Shown: positions 9,410-18,009 of the stretch, one piece after another
Layout of the letters: every line of letters starts with the position of its first letter
How positions within the stretch are numbered: position 1 is the first letter of the stretch
From: Methylobacillus arboreus
Lineage (GTDB): Bacteria > Pseudomonadota > Gammaproteobacteria > Burkholderiales > Methylophilaceae
Length of the DNA: 64,000 nt
Direction of reading: 5' to 3'
Assembly (NCBI RefSeq): GCF_020532725.1
Contig: NZ_JAJAVC010000007.1
Location: 136,274 to 200,273, forward strand
Notes under the pieces: model-generated
Seen by the model: the letters and a program-made list of their open reading frames with translations, nothing else
Database searches by the model: none
What the model was told of the DNA's origin: nothing
Position numbers and translations under genes: made by a program

Positions 9410-9460
9410 GAACATCGCCTGTTCCAAGTGAAATAAATGGATGGGCCAGGACTCTGGTGA

Positions 9461-9829
<369 letters not shown>

Positions 9830-9840
9830 GGGAGGAAGCC

Positions 9841-11148
9841 ATGAAGCGATTCTTATCTATATCCACCTTGCTGGGTGGCATGCTGGCCGTAACAGGCTCC
9901 TGTATGGCGGAAGAAGTAGCAGCAGAAGCACCAGCAGTCTTGAATAGCGGCGATACTGCCTGGATGATTGTGGCCACGGTACTCGTCATTATTATGGCAG
10001 TTCCTGGGCTGGCGATTTTTTACGGCGGTATGGCGCGTGCCAAGAACATACTTTCGGTATTGATGCAGGTCATGGTGACATTCTCTCTGCTATCCGTACT
10101 GTGGGCAGTCTATGGCTACAGCTTGGTCTTTACAGAAGGCAATGCCTTCATCGGTGGTCTCAGCAAGGCTTTCCTGTCTGGTATTACCCCGGATAGCCTG
10201 GAGGGTACGATTCCTGAACTGTTGTTCGTTACGTTCCAGATGACGTTTGCTGCCATTACCCCGGCGCTGATCGTGGGCGGTTTTGCCGAGCGCATCAAGT
10301 TCTCCGCAGTCCTGTTGTTTATGGTCTTGTGGATGACCTTCTCCTACCTGCCAATGGCGCATATGGTCTGGGGCGGCGGCTGGATCGGCGAAATGGGCGC
10401 AGCTGACTTCGCTGGCGGTACCGTGGTGCATATGAACGCCGGTATTGCCGCACTGGTCGGTGCCCTGGTACTGGGCAAGCGTATCGGTTACGGCAAGGAA
10501 GCCATGCCTCCGCACAACCTGGTCCTGACCATGATCGGCGGCTCCCTGCTGTGGGCTGGCTGGTTCGGCTTCAACGTCGGCAGCGAACTCGCAGCTGACG
10601 GCATGGCCGGCCTGGCTGTGGTCAACACACAACTGGCAACCGCCGCCGCTGTTGTCGGCTGGGTCGTGACTGAATGGCTGATTAAGGGCAAGCCTTCCAT
10701 GCTGGGCGCTGTTTCTGGCGCGATTGCCGGCCTGGTCGCCATCACCCCGGCTTGCGGCTTCGTTGGCCCGATGGGTGCGATTGTCCTCGGCTTCATTGCC
10801 AGCATCATCAGCCTCTGGTCTGTCACCAAGCTCAAGAATGCCCTGGGCTACGATGACACTATGGATGTATTCGGTGTCCACGGTGTTGCCGGTATCATTG
10901 GCGCGCTGGGCACAGGCATCTTCATGGCGCCATCCCTGGGCGGCGTGGGCTACGAAGAAGGCGTGACCATGGGTGAGCAATTCTACATCCAAGCGGTATC
11001 CGTCGGCTTCACCGTAGTCTATGTCGGTATCGTCAGCTACATCCTGTTCAAGATCGTCGATCTGGTAGTTGGTCTGCGCGTCTCTGAAGAAGATGAGCGT
11101 GAAGGCCTGGATACTGCCTCCCACGGTGAGCGCGCTTATCACAACTAA
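9841..11148 (+). CDS. amtB: Ammonium transporter AmtB
   Basis: 435-residue inner-membrane ammonium channel with a signal peptide (cleavage near CMAEE) and eleven expected transmembrane helices. It shows the family motifs FYGGMARAKNILS, AGGTVVHMNAGIAALVGALVLG with the first pore histidine and DVFGVHGVAGIIGALGTGIF with the second. The ATG at 9841 has GGGAGGAAGCC upstream. It is co-transcribed with glnK. For a methylotroph that frees ammonium from methylated amines and amides this is the uptake and recapture route. A strong terminator follows. Confidence 0.97.
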   Translation: MKRFLSISTLLGGMLAVTGSCMAEEVAAEAPAVLNSGDTAWMIVATVLVIIMAVPGLAIFYGGMARAKNILSVLMQVMVTFSLLSVLWAVYGYSLVFTEGNAFIGGLSKAFLSGITPDSLEGTIPELLFVTFQMTFAAITPALIVGGFAERIKFSAVLLFMVLWMTFSYLPMAHMVWGGGWIGEMGAADFAGGTVVHMNAGIAALVGALVLGKRIGYGKEAMPPHNLVLTMIGGSLLWAGWFGFNVGSELAADGMAGLAVVNTQLATAAAVVGWVVTEWLIKGKPSMLGAVSGAIAGLVAITPACGFVGPMGAIVLGFIASIISLWSVTKLKNALGYDDTMDVFGVHGVAGIIGALGTGIFMAPSLGGVGYEEGVTMGEQFYIQAVSVGFTVVYVGIVSYILFKIVDLVVGLRVSEEDEREGLDTASHGERAYHN

Positions 11149-11175
11149 AATAGTCTGGTAGTTTCAGGCTTAAAG

Positions 11176-11205
11176 AAAACCCGGCGAATGCCGGGTTTTT
11201 TTATT
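11176..11205 (+). terminator. Rho-independent terminator of glnK-amtB
   Basis: ACCCGGC and GCCGGGT pair across a GAAT loop and are followed by a run of seven T, 28 bp after the amtB stop. Confidence 0.9.
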
Positions 11206-11325
11206 TTGTTCACTAAATGCTTCTGACTTGCTTGATATTTAGAATGTTAATGACACCCAGATTTTTGAGAGGCGATGATCAATAGGTTCGATACTGGGTC
11301 TCATTAAACTGTAGTAATACAATGT

Positions 11326-11373
11326 TTGACAATCATAAGCCTCTATGACACTATCGTACAACATTGTTGTACG
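11326..11373 (+). promoter_or_regulatory. Promoter region and palindromic operator of the toxin-antitoxin pair
   Basis: TTGACA at 11326-11331 is a good -35; the -10 is less clear (around 11345-11354). A perfect 19-bp palindrome CGTACAACATTGTTGTACG (11355-11373) lies immediately before the Shine-Dalgarno, its last bases running into GGAGG. This is a likely site for autorepression by the antitoxin, as is usual for MazE/AbrB-type systems. Confidence 0.72.
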
Positions 11374-11381
11374 GAGGTTCT

Positions 11382-11642
11382 ATGGAAACCGTTGTAAAAA
11401 AATCTGGAAATAGTGCCGCGATATTTTTACCTACCAACTTGATCAAGCCTAGAAACATTACGGCCGGGGCCTTGGTTGAAATTCAGGAACGCGAGGCCGA
11501 TTTGGTCATTATTGTGCGTGGCAATGCAAGGAAAAAGCCTACCTTGGCCGAGTTGATTGCGAAATGTGATCTTTCTGCGCCCATGCCTGATGTGCTGGTG
11601 GAAGTGGAAAACGCGCCGTCTGTAGGCCAGGAGTTTGTGTAG
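11382..11642 (+). CDS. chpS: Antitoxin of MazE/ChpS type (AbrB-fold)
   Basis: 86 residues. The N-terminal swapped-hairpin AbrB/MazE DNA-binding fold is visible as METVVKKSGNSAAIFLPTNL, followed by ITAGALVEIQEREADLVI. The acidic C-terminal part (LAELIAKCDLSAP..., VEVEN) would wrap the toxin. The start at 11382 follows ACGGAGGTTCT. The stop codon is directly followed by the toxin ATG. It should neutralise the toxin and, with it, repress the promoter through the palindrome just upstream. The LAELIAKCD element resembles ChpS more than classical MazE. Confidence 0.87.
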   Translation: METVVKKSGNSAAIFLPTNLIKPRNITAGALVEIQEREADLVIIVRGNARKKPTLAELIAKCDLSAPMPDVLVEVENAPSVGQEFV

Positions 11643-11999
11643 ATGGTCTTTAATAAAGGGGATATTGTCCGGACTAGTTTCAACCCCGTTGCTGGAAAAG
11701 AGTTGCAAGGCGAAGCGCGGCCTGCACTCGTGATTACGCCAAAAGCCTTTAACCAGGTGGGTTTGAGCTGGATTGTCCCGATAAGCCAGGGCGGAGTGCA
11801 TGCGCGTGTTGAGGGGTTTGCTGTTTCCTTGGCCGGGACAGGCCTTGAGACTCAAGGCGTGGTACTTTGCAATGGAATCCGCAACCTTGATCTAAATGCA
11901 AGGAGTGCTACCTTTGTTGAAAAGGCGCCTGGCTATATTGTCGAAGAAGTAATGGACATCATCACTGCCATCCTTGATGCAGAAACACCTGCAACCTGA
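11643..11999 (+). CDS. chpB: Endoribonuclease toxin of ChpB/PemK/MazF family
   Basis: 118 residues of PemK/MazF type. MVFNKGDIVRTSFNP is the usual first strand, GEARPALVITPKAFNQVG carries the conserved Arg-Pro of the active site, and ISQGG and GVVLCNGIRNLDL are typical. Members cleave mRNA at short sequences. The sequence is closest in layout to E. coli ChpB (FNQ-G, PI-QGG, LHAR-like LNAR). It starts directly after the antitoxin stop, so translation is coupled. No sign of damage is seen, so the pair is probably functional. Confidence 0.9.
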   Translation: MVFNKGDIVRTSFNPVAGKELQGEARPALVITPKAFNQVGLSWIVPISQGGVHARVEGFAVSLAGTGLETQGVVLCNGIRNLDLNARSATFVEKAPGYIVEEVMDIITAILDAETPAT

Positions 12000-12083
12000 C
12001 AATAAAATGCGATCGGAGCGGGAGTTGGATAGATGCATCAGTAACACATTTGGCATGTGAGTAACCAATAAAACGCGACAAGC

Positions 12084-12108
12084 AAGCCCGGCATGAGCCG
12101 GGCTTTTT
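12084..12108. terminator. Terminator between the toxin gene and the convergent acyltransferase gene
   Basis: AGCCCGGC (12085-12092) pairs with GCCGGGCT (12097-12104) across ATGA and runs into TTTTT on the plus strand. The stem ends three bases before the stop codon of the minus-strand gene. Confidence 0.85.
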
Positions 12109-14081
12109 CATTTTGTATCAAGGCCCAGTTCCGGGTCGGTAATCACCTTTCTCGCACCCGCAAGGCTGAGGTGGTTATCGTCGAAATACAGGGCTTCGTC
12201 GTCAATCACTGCGGGACAATCGCCATTTACACATAGCGTTTCCAGCGGCTTGATGGCATGCAGCTTATTTCCATAAGTCAGGCTGTCCAGCTTCTCAAGC
12301 ATGTAGGCGTGGCGCGCAAGATAGAAATCCTGGCTGGTGATGCGGTCAAGATTGTGTGCTGAGGAGTCATTGAAGATGGAAAACGGCGTAATGGCCTTGG
12401 TAATGTCCATGGGCAGTTCCGGGATGGGGTACACCACATACACCTCCTTGCCTGCGGCAAGCAGACGGTCGACGATGGTTTTCAGGCTTAGCCAGTACTG
12501 TTCCCTGAGTTCTTCCGGGCTGAGGCTGGCATAGGCCGGAAGATATTTGTTGGCAGGGCTGTAGTCGGGGATGGACGGGTAGAGGTGGCCCAGGTCGCCG
12601 AACAGGAAGCGGGTGTAGCTGAAGCCGACCAATACGTGGCGGATGTCGTCGCGTTGCTCCAGGTGGGCGACGGCTTCGCGCAGCCAGGCGCTGCAACCGG
12701 GCTGCTTGGCTTCAAACAGCAGGCCGGGCGGGCAGCCGCTGAAGCTGAGGTGCAATACGCCCTGATCCTGTTTTTGCAGCTTTTCCCCGAGCGCGTAAGC
12801 CAGTTCCACGGTGTGGCTGTCGCCCAACGTGGCCCAGGTGGTCTGCTTGCCGAAATATTCGCAGGCATCTTGCGGCTTGAGGTAATCGGTGCCGCTGGTA
12901 TGGCAGCGCTCACGCATCGGGCTAGCGGTGGCGCTGGCCATCAGTTCCGCTTGTTTGAACCGGCCGGGCAAGCCGTCGCCTTGCATGCCGATTGCACCCA
13001 GGAGCAGCATGACAGCCAGGGACGCGGCGGAAAGCTGGAAGATGCTGTGCCTGGAATAGCGGCGCTTGTCGCGAAAGGGTTGTTCGACATAAAAATAACT
13101 CAGGATTGCCAGCGCGAAAGCAGCCACAATGGCGGCGGCAAACATCATGACCGTAGGCGGGTATGCGGTTTTCATGCGCAGGAAGGCAAACAGGGGTTGG
13201 TGCCAGAGGTAAAGCGAATAGGAGATTAATCCAATGCCTACCATCAAGCGGCTGGAAAGCAGTTTGCCAGTTGTGCTGCCGGCATCGCAGAACGTGATCA
13301 CCAGGCAGGCGCCCATGACTGGGAGCAGTGCATATAAGCCCGGAAATGGTGTTTTATGGTCAAGCAGGAACACCGCGCCGACAATCAGCAGCAATCCTAT
13401 CGATGCTAACCATGCCCGTGCGCGTTGGCCAATGAACGACCAGCTTTCGGGCCTAACCAGGGCGAGCAGTGAACCCGCCAGCAGTTCCCATGCGCGGCTG
13501 AAGATCAGGTAGAAATTGGCGTCAATTGCTTTTTGCCGCAAGAGGTATTCCGAAGTCAGCAGAGAAATGGCGGCCAGGCCCAGCAGGAGCCATGCGATTC
13601 CTGCGCGCCGCAAGAACCATAGCCCTGCGAGCAGCAATGGGAACAGCAGGTAATACTGCTCCTCCACGGCCAGGCTCCAGGTGTGCAGAAGGGGTTTTTC
13701 ATCGGAGGCAGTGGAGAAATAGCCGCTGCTCAGGTAGAAGAAGACGTTGGAGCAGAATGCGGCTACCGAGGCCAGGCTTTGCGCATATCCGCTGAGCAGC
13801 GATGGCGGCATGAGGAGAAAGGCCGCCACACTGGTGGCGAGCAAGACCACGGTGAGTGCGGGCAGGATGCGGCGCGCGCGCCGCTCGTAGAAGTTGACGA
13901 TGGAAAAGCGCTGGCCTTCCAGCTCGGCGAGCAGGATGGAAGTAATGAGGTAGCCGCTGATGACGAAGAAGACATCCACCCCGACATAGCCGCCACTGAA
14001 ACCAGATAAGCCGGCATGGAAAAACACCACCGCCAGCACTGCAACCGCACGCAAACCATCCACTTCTCGCCTGTATTTCAA
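12108..14081 (-). CDS. Membrane acyltransferase (acyltransferase 3 family) with C-terminal SGNH domain
   Basis: 657 residues. The N-terminal half is an OafA/YrhL-type acyltransferase 3 domain of about ten membrane helices. It begins YRREVDGLRAVAVLAVVFFH with the conserved Arg and His, and includes GYVGVDVFFVISGYLIT and LLHTWSLAVEEQYYLLFPLL. A C-terminal extracytoplasmic SGNH domain (about 390-650) has GDSH as the nucleophile block and DDNHLS as the Asp-His block. Proteins of this type O-acetylate surface polysaccharides such as O-antigen or peptidoglycan. No polysaccharide cluster is adjacent, so the substrate is unknown. It stands alone between two unrelated transcription units. Confidence 0.9.
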   Translation of the reverse strand: MKYRREVDGLRAVAVLAVVFFHAGLSGFSGGYVGVDVFFVISGYLITSILLAELEGQRFSIVNFYERRARRILPALTVVLLATSVAAFLLMPPSLLSGYAQSLASVAAFCSNVFFYLSSGYFSTASDEKPLLHTWSLAVEEQYYLLFPLLLAGLWFLRRAGIAWLLLGLAAISLLTSEYLLRQKAIDANFYLIFSRAWELLAGSLLALVRPESWSFIGQRARAWLASIGLLLIVGAVFLLDHKTPFPGLYALLPVMGACLVITFCDAGSTTGKLLSSRLMVGIGLISYSLYLWHQPLFAFLRMKTAYPPTVMMFAAAIVAAFALAILSYFYVEQPFRDKRRYSRHSIFQLSAASLAVMLLLGAIGMQGDGLPGRFKQAELMASATASPMRERCHTSGTDYLKPQDACEYFGKQTTWATLGDSHTVELAYALGEKLQKQDQGVLHLSFSGCPPGLLFEAKQPGCSAWLREAVAHLEQRDDIRHVLVGFSYTRFLFGDLGHLYPSIPDYSPANKYLPAYASLSPEELREQYWLSLKTIVDRLLAAGKEVYVVYPIPELPMDITKAITPFSIFNDSSAHNLDRITSQDFYLARHAYMLEKLDSLTYGNKLHAIKPLETLCVNGDCPAVIDDEALYFDDNHLSLAGARKVITDPELGLDTK

Positions 14082-14171
14082 ACTGCCCCTTTCTATCCAC
14101 CTTCGTTATTGTTGCAGGGTGTGACAGTGGGATAGGCCTGAAATTCAGCCAGAGCCGTAAGGCAATGCAGG

Positions 14172-14633
14172 CTAGAGCAAGATATTGCGCGCCTGCAAGC
14201 GCGTGGTGTTCCAGCCGAGGTGGTCGTAATAGGCGATGGCGGGCTGGTTGTCCATATCCACCAATAGCTGCGCGCGGGTGGCGCCTTGTGCCTTGGCCCA
14301 GGCGAGGACGTCGTCAAGCAGGCGCCGCCCCAGGCCCTGGCTGCGCCATTGCTTGTCTATCACCATGTCTTCTATCCAGGCTGCCGGGCTGCCCTGGGCG
14401 GTGGAGATCACCAACTGCGCGCTCACCATGCCGACCACTTTGCCTTCTGTATTTTGCGCTACCAGGATGGCGCCTTGTTTGGGATTTGCGAGCAGCAGTT
14501 GCAACCCCGTTGCTTGCCTGGCAGAGTCGGGCGTGAAGTCCTGTTCTATACTGAATAATTGCTGCAATAGATTGCATAATGCCGGGATATCGGCTGCCTG
14601 CGCTGGGCGAATGATGGCGCTGGCGTCATTCAT
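14172..14633 (-). CDS. GNAT-family N-acetyltransferase
   Basis: 153 residues of the GCN5-related fold: an N-terminal IRPAQAADIPALCNLL strand-helix, the acetyl-CoA loop KQWRSQGLGRRLLDDV (Q/RxxGxG/A motif) and a C-terminal VDMDNQPAIAYYDHLGW. The ATG at 14633 overlaps the last bases of the upstream regulator gene by 8 bp, so translation is coupled. A longer frame to 14723 runs inside that regulator and is not needed. The linkage with the XRE-cupin regulator and the divergent dimethylamine operon hints at an amine or amino-acid substrate, but the fold alone does not tell. Confidence 0.85.
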   Translation of the reverse strand: MNDASAIIRPAQAADIPALCNLLQQLFSIEQDFTPDSARQATGLQLLLANPKQGAILVAQNTEGKVVGMVSAQLVISTAQGSPAAWIEDMVIDKQWRSQGLGRRLLDDVLAWAKAQGATRAQLLVDMDNQPAIAYYDHLGWNTTRLQARNILL

Positions 14634-15264
14634 GTTCGGCCGGTTCCTCCGTATCGTAATGAATGATGGCGAGAAAGCGTATCGGCAGCTTGGCGTGGAT
14701 TTCCGGGCGGTGTGGGATTTCACCGCGGAAGGTCAGGGAATCGCCCGGCTCCAGCATATAGACTTCCTCGCCTACCCGGTAGCCAAGCTCGCCTTCAAGC
14801 ATATAAAGAAATTCGGTGCCGCCATGTTCGAAAGACGGAAATTCCTCGCCCGGGTCTTCAAGCGTGATCAGGAAGGGTTCAAACAGTTTCTTGGGACCTT
14901 GGTCGTAGGCTAGCAGGTGATAAGTGTGTCCATTCCGTGTGCCTCTGCGTACCACTTCCATGCCTTGGCCTTTTTTCACGAGCTGTGCGCCGCCTGTCGG
15001 CTGGTTATAGCCCTGGAACAGCCGTGATATGGTAACGCCGAGGCTGTTGGCGAGCTGTTCCAATGTGTCCAGGCTGGTGGACACCAGGCCGTTCTCGATC
15101 TTGCTTAGCATGCCACGGCTGATATTGGCGCGCTCCGCGACCTCGGCAATGGTGAGCCCGTGTTGCTGGCGGATGTCCTTGATGACATTGCCCAGGTGCT
15201 TGCCCAAGGGCTTGGTGTCGGTATCGGTGCCTATTGCTCCATTTTTTTTCACATTGTCCGCCAT
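14626..15264 (-). CDS. XRE-family transcriptional regulator with cupin domain
   Basis: About 212 residues: an N-terminal HTH (about 22-77, LTIAEVAERANISRGMLSKIENG) and a C-terminal cupin (about 120-205, FPSFEHGGTEFLYMLEGELG, MLEPGDSLTFRGEIPHRPE). Such regulators sense amines, amino acids or related small molecules. The start is uncertain: 15264 (MADNVKK) is preferred because longer frames to 15294 or 15333 would run into the putative promoter; GAGGAAA is upstream but rather far. It is divergent from the glutamine amidotransferase and dimethylamine monooxygenase genes, and a 30-bp sequence found in this intergenic region recurs at the NMG promoter. It is therefore the best candidate for a shared regulator of both pathways. 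That role is inferred from position only. Confidence 0.88.
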   Translation of the reverse strand: MADNVKKNGAIGTDTDTKPLGKHLGNVIKDIRQQHGLTIAEVAERANISRGMLSKIENGLVSTSLDTLEQLANSLGVTISRLFQGYNQPTGGAQLVKKGQGMEVVRRGTRNGHTYHLLAYDQGPKKLFEPFLITLEDPGEEFPSFEHGGTEFLYMLEGELGYRVGEEVYMLEPGDSLTFRGEIPHRPEIHAKLPIRFLAIIHYDTEEPAEHE

Positions 15265-15346
15265 GTCGTGTTGGTTTTCCTCAGCGTATTTCATCCGAAT
15301 GTTACGTGGAGCCGCCTTGACATATGAATACATCAGATGGCAATGT

Positions 15347-15376
15347 AAGTTTCATAATAATAAAAAAAGTTTATTT
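15347..15376 (+). promoter_or_regulatory. Candidate operator shared with the NMG promoter (copy 1)
   Basis: AAGTTTC, a short spacer, then AAAAAAAGTTTATTT. Twenty-six of 30 positions match 27390-27419, and the two GTTT cores are 20 bp apart in both copies. It lies in the divergent region between the XRE-cupin regulator gene and the glutamine amidotransferase gene, 30 bp downstream of a TTGACA (15317-15322). At the NMG promoter the same offset is 36 bp. Confidence 0.65.
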
Positions 15377-15456
15377 ATAATATTGCATAGGTGCCGGAGC
15401 AGCAAGGGGGAAACAAGCTTGCAACGGTTTTGCAATTTTAAATCTAGGATGAAATC

Positions 15457-16182
15457 ATGAAACCCATCATTATCGTGCAATTTACCGCTTCCGAAGGGCC
15501 TGGCTATCTTGCGGATTTTTTAGCGCGCCAGAATATCCCATTCCAGGTGTTGAGAATAGACCTGGGCGATGCATTGCCTGTGCATATTGATGGCTATGCC
15601 GGCCTTGCGATGATGGGCGGCCCCATGAGCGTCAATGATGACTTGCCGTGGATACCGCGGCTTCTGGCATTGATAGTTGATGCCGTGCAGCAGCGGGTGC
15701 CGGTGATTGGCCATTGCCTTGGCGGACAGATGCTGGCCAGGGCAATGGGCGGAGAGATTACTGATAGCCCTTTTACGGAAATTGGCTGGGCGAAAGGTTA
15801 CCCGACATCTGCGCCGCAAGCTGCCGAGTGGTTGGGTAGCCAGTCCGAGCTGACCCTGTTCCAATGGCATTACCAAACTTTTTCGATCCCGCCAGGCGGG
15901 GTGCATATCCTGCGCAGCCAGCACTGTGCAAACCAGGCCTATGTGCTGGATGACCTGCATATAGGGTTCCAGTGCCATATCGAAATGCAGTCAGGCATGG
16001 TCAATGAATGGTGCCGTATGTCTTCAGAAGAACTCAAGGGCGGCACAGAGGCTGATCCGGCACAGCCTGCAATTCAGTCTACCGAAGAGATACTGGATGG
16101 GTTGGATGCGCGGATACTGCATCTCAATCAATTGGCCGAGCATGTATACGAGCGTTGGGTCCAAGGCTTGAAGCGTGCCTGA
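15457..16182 (+). CDS. Class I glutamine amidotransferase-like protein
   Basis: 241 residues with the triad-type amidotransferase fold. The nucleophile is Cys87 in the elbow VPVIGHCLGGQMLARAMGG; the oxyanion strand is MMGGPMSVNDDL; the His-Glu pair is likely in GFQCHIEMQ. The domain would free ammonia from glutamine or hydrolyse a gamma-glutamyl compound. It is first in the plus-strand set that continues with the dimethylamine monooxygenase genes (110 bp gap) and is divergent from the XRE-cupin regulator. In this setting the natural substrate could be a gamma-glutamyl amine rather than GMP-synthase ammonia, but this is inference; related PuuD-type hydrolases act on gamma-glutamyl amines. Confidence 0.82.
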   Translation: MKPIIIVQFTASEGPGYLADFLARQNIPFQVLRIDLGDALPVHIDGYAGLAMMGGPMSVNDDLPWIPRLLALIVDAVQQRVPVIGHCLGGQMLARAMGGEITDSPFTEIGWAKGYPTSAPQAAEWLGSQSELTLFQWHYQTFSIPPGGVHILRSQHCANQAYVLDDLHIGFQCHIEMQSGMVNEWCRMSSEELKGGTEADPAQPAIQSTEEILDGLDARILHLNQLAEHVYERWVQGLKRA

Positions 16183-16291
16183 TGCAGGCCGGCAGCACAT
16201 ACCACCTTTGAAGTACACCTTCGAGAGAATTTTCCATTGATGCCATTTTGACTATCGTTAGCCTTGAAATCACCATTTTAAGGATATGCGC

Positions 16292-17410
16292 ATGTCAAGG
16301 AACTCAATTCTGAATGAACGCCACCGTGCCCTGGGCTCCAAGCTGGACGGAGAGACATGGAACGGGATGCCTATCCCATGGAGTTATGATTCGGACGTGC
16401 ATGATGAAGTGGTGGCAGTACGCTCCAAGGCCGGCCTCTATGATGTTTCCGCGCTGAATATTGTCAATGTCAGCGGCCCCGATGCGGAAAAAGTGGTGGA
16501 TCAGCTGGTGGCCAGGGATATTTCCCGGCTCAAGGCCGGCAGTTCATTGCTGGCCGCTGAACTGAATGAGGCCGGCGCCATCTGCGACGACATTATGGTG
16601 ATCCGTGATTCAGCGACGGAATTCCGCCTGTCCCACGGTAGCGGCAAGACCCCGGAGAACCTTGCCAAACTGGCCGCTGGCCTCAACGTCAAGGTGGAGC
16701 CGGACCTGGGCTCGCATATCCTCTCGCTGCAGGGGCCCAAGTCGCTGGAAGTGCTCAATCCCTTGCTGAATTTTGATCTGGGCCAGCTGGAATATTTCCA
16801 GCACAGGGCCACCCAGATATTCGGCAAGAATGTCTATATCGCGCGTGGAGGGTATTCGGGCGAGCTCGGGTACGAAGTATATTGCCGCGCGGAAGACGCC
16901 GTCCTGATCTGGGATGAAATCCTCAAGGCGGGTGCCCCGCTCGGCGTGATTCCAGCCTCGTGGAACTCGCTGGAACTGACACGGATAGAGGCCGCGTTGC
17001 TGTTCTTCCCGTTTGAAATGATCGAAGGCGATACCACACCATGGGAGGTGAATATGGGCTGGGGCGTGGATACTGACAAGCCTGGCGACTATATCGGCAA
17101 GGCTGCCGTGCTGGCGCTGAAGGGCAAGGAGCGTTTGCGCCAGGTCGGGCTGATCTGCCGTTCCCCGGTGGCGGTGCAGGCCGGTGCCGAGATTATCCGT
17201 GAAGGCAAAAAGGTAGGCGTAGTCACTAGCGCTTCTTACAGCCGTTATCTCATGCAATCCCTTGCGCTTGCGCATATTGCACCGGAGTTTGCCGCCAATG
17301 GCACCGAGGTGGAAATCAAGGGCAAGACGACGAGTTGCAGGGCCTATGTCGCCCCAATCCCATTCTACGACCCACTGCGCCTGCGTACCCATCCCCGTGC
17401 CGGAGCCTAA
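16292..17410 (+). CDS. dmmD: GcvT-like tetrahydrofolate aminomethyltransferase, DmmD type
   Basis: 372 residues of the GcvT/DmdA folate-binding family (VRSKAGLYDVSALNIVNVSGPDAEK near the N terminus; SLQGPKSLEVL; YSGELGYEVY; MGWGVDTDKPGDYIGKAAVL). In the dimethylamine monooxygenase clusters (dmmDABC) such a protein precedes the enzyme genes and is thought to pass the released formaldehyde unit to tetrahydrofolate. The start 16292 is preferred over an in-frame ATG six bases upstream because AAGGA then has normal spacing. dmmA follows after two bases. The assignment rests on family plus context. Confidence 0.85.
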   Translation: MSRNSILNERHRALGSKLDGETWNGMPIPWSYDSDVHDEVVAVRSKAGLYDVSALNIVNVSGPDAEKVVDQLVARDISRLKAGSSLLAAELNEAGAICDDIMVIRDSATEFRLSHGSGKTPENLAKLAAGLNVKVEPDLGSHILSLQGPKSLEVLNPLLNFDLGQLEYFQHRATQIFGKNVYIARGGYSGELGYEVYCRAEDAVLIWDEILKAGAPLGVIPASWNSLELTRIEAALLFFPFEMIEGDTTPWEVNMGWGVDTDKPGDYIGKAAVLALKGKERLRQVGLICRSPVAVQAGAEIIREGKKVGVVTSASYSRYLMQSLALAHIAPEFAANGTEVEIKGKTTSCRAYVAPIPFYDPLRLRTHPRAGA

Positions 17411-17412
17411 CC

Positions 17413-18009
17413 ATGCAGCATGGATACTGGATCAGGAGCAAGCCCATCTATCACAGCCTTGCCTGGCAATACAAGGCGCAGGCTCATGTGCTGCTTGCCA
17501 GCGGTGAGGGAGGGCGCTCCGTCTTGCGTTTGTATCAGCAGCGTTTGCCCGACCAGCCGGTCACCGTGCTCTATCTTCCCGCAGAAAATGAGGATTACAG
17601 TGCGCCACTGGTGACGGTGGTTGGCACCAGTCTGCAGGTGTTTCCGGATGCAAGGGAATTGTGGCAGCGTTTTGACCAGGTCCTGCAACAGTCGCGCATG
17701 GGTACGCGCCTCTATGCCGCCGGCACGGAGAGTTTCCTCTGGCAGGCGACGACGCTGGCAGTCAAGCATGGCGTGCTGAATGCCGACGTCATGCGCGAGC
17801 AGCCTGCGTCGCTGGCACGCCCGGTCTACTGTGTGCACTGCAAGACCACGACCCATGGCGTGACTACCAATATCGCAGTGTGCGCAGGTTGCCAGCGCCA
17901 CCTGTTTGTACGCGATCACTTCTCGCGGCGGCTAGGTGCCTACATGGGCCTGATGATAGATGCCGAGGATCCCGGCAATGTGCCCGATGCCGAGGAGGTC
18001 TATCCATGA
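17413..18009 (+). CDS. dmmA: Dimethylamine monooxygenase subunit, DmmA type
   Basis: 198 residues. It shows no common enzyme motif at the N terminus, and a C-terminal zinc-ribbon-like segment with CVHC and CAGC pairs followed by HLFVRDHFSRRLGAYMGL. This small subunit is characteristic of dimethylamine monooxygenases and is always found with a flavodoxin-reductase-like and a DUF3445 subunit, as here. The start at 17413 directly follows the dmmD stop; the end overlaps the dmmB ATG by 4 bp (ATGA). The enzyme converts dimethylamine plus O2 and NADPH to methylamine and formaldehyde. Confidence 0.83.
   Translation: MQHGYWIRSKPIYHSLAWQYKAQAHVLLASGEGGRSVLRLYQQRLPDQPVTVLYLPAENEDYSAPLVTVVGTSLQVFPDARELWQRFDQVLQQSRMGTRLYAAGTESFLWQATTLAVKHGVLNADVMREQPASLARPVYCVHCKTTTHGVTTNIAVCAGCQRHLFVRDHFSRRLGAYMGLMIDAEDPGNVPDAEEVYP

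Noticed and set aside
10090-11142. 350-codon minus-strand frame within amtB
   Set aside because: Antisense shadow of a well-recognised gene with no ribosome site or domain.
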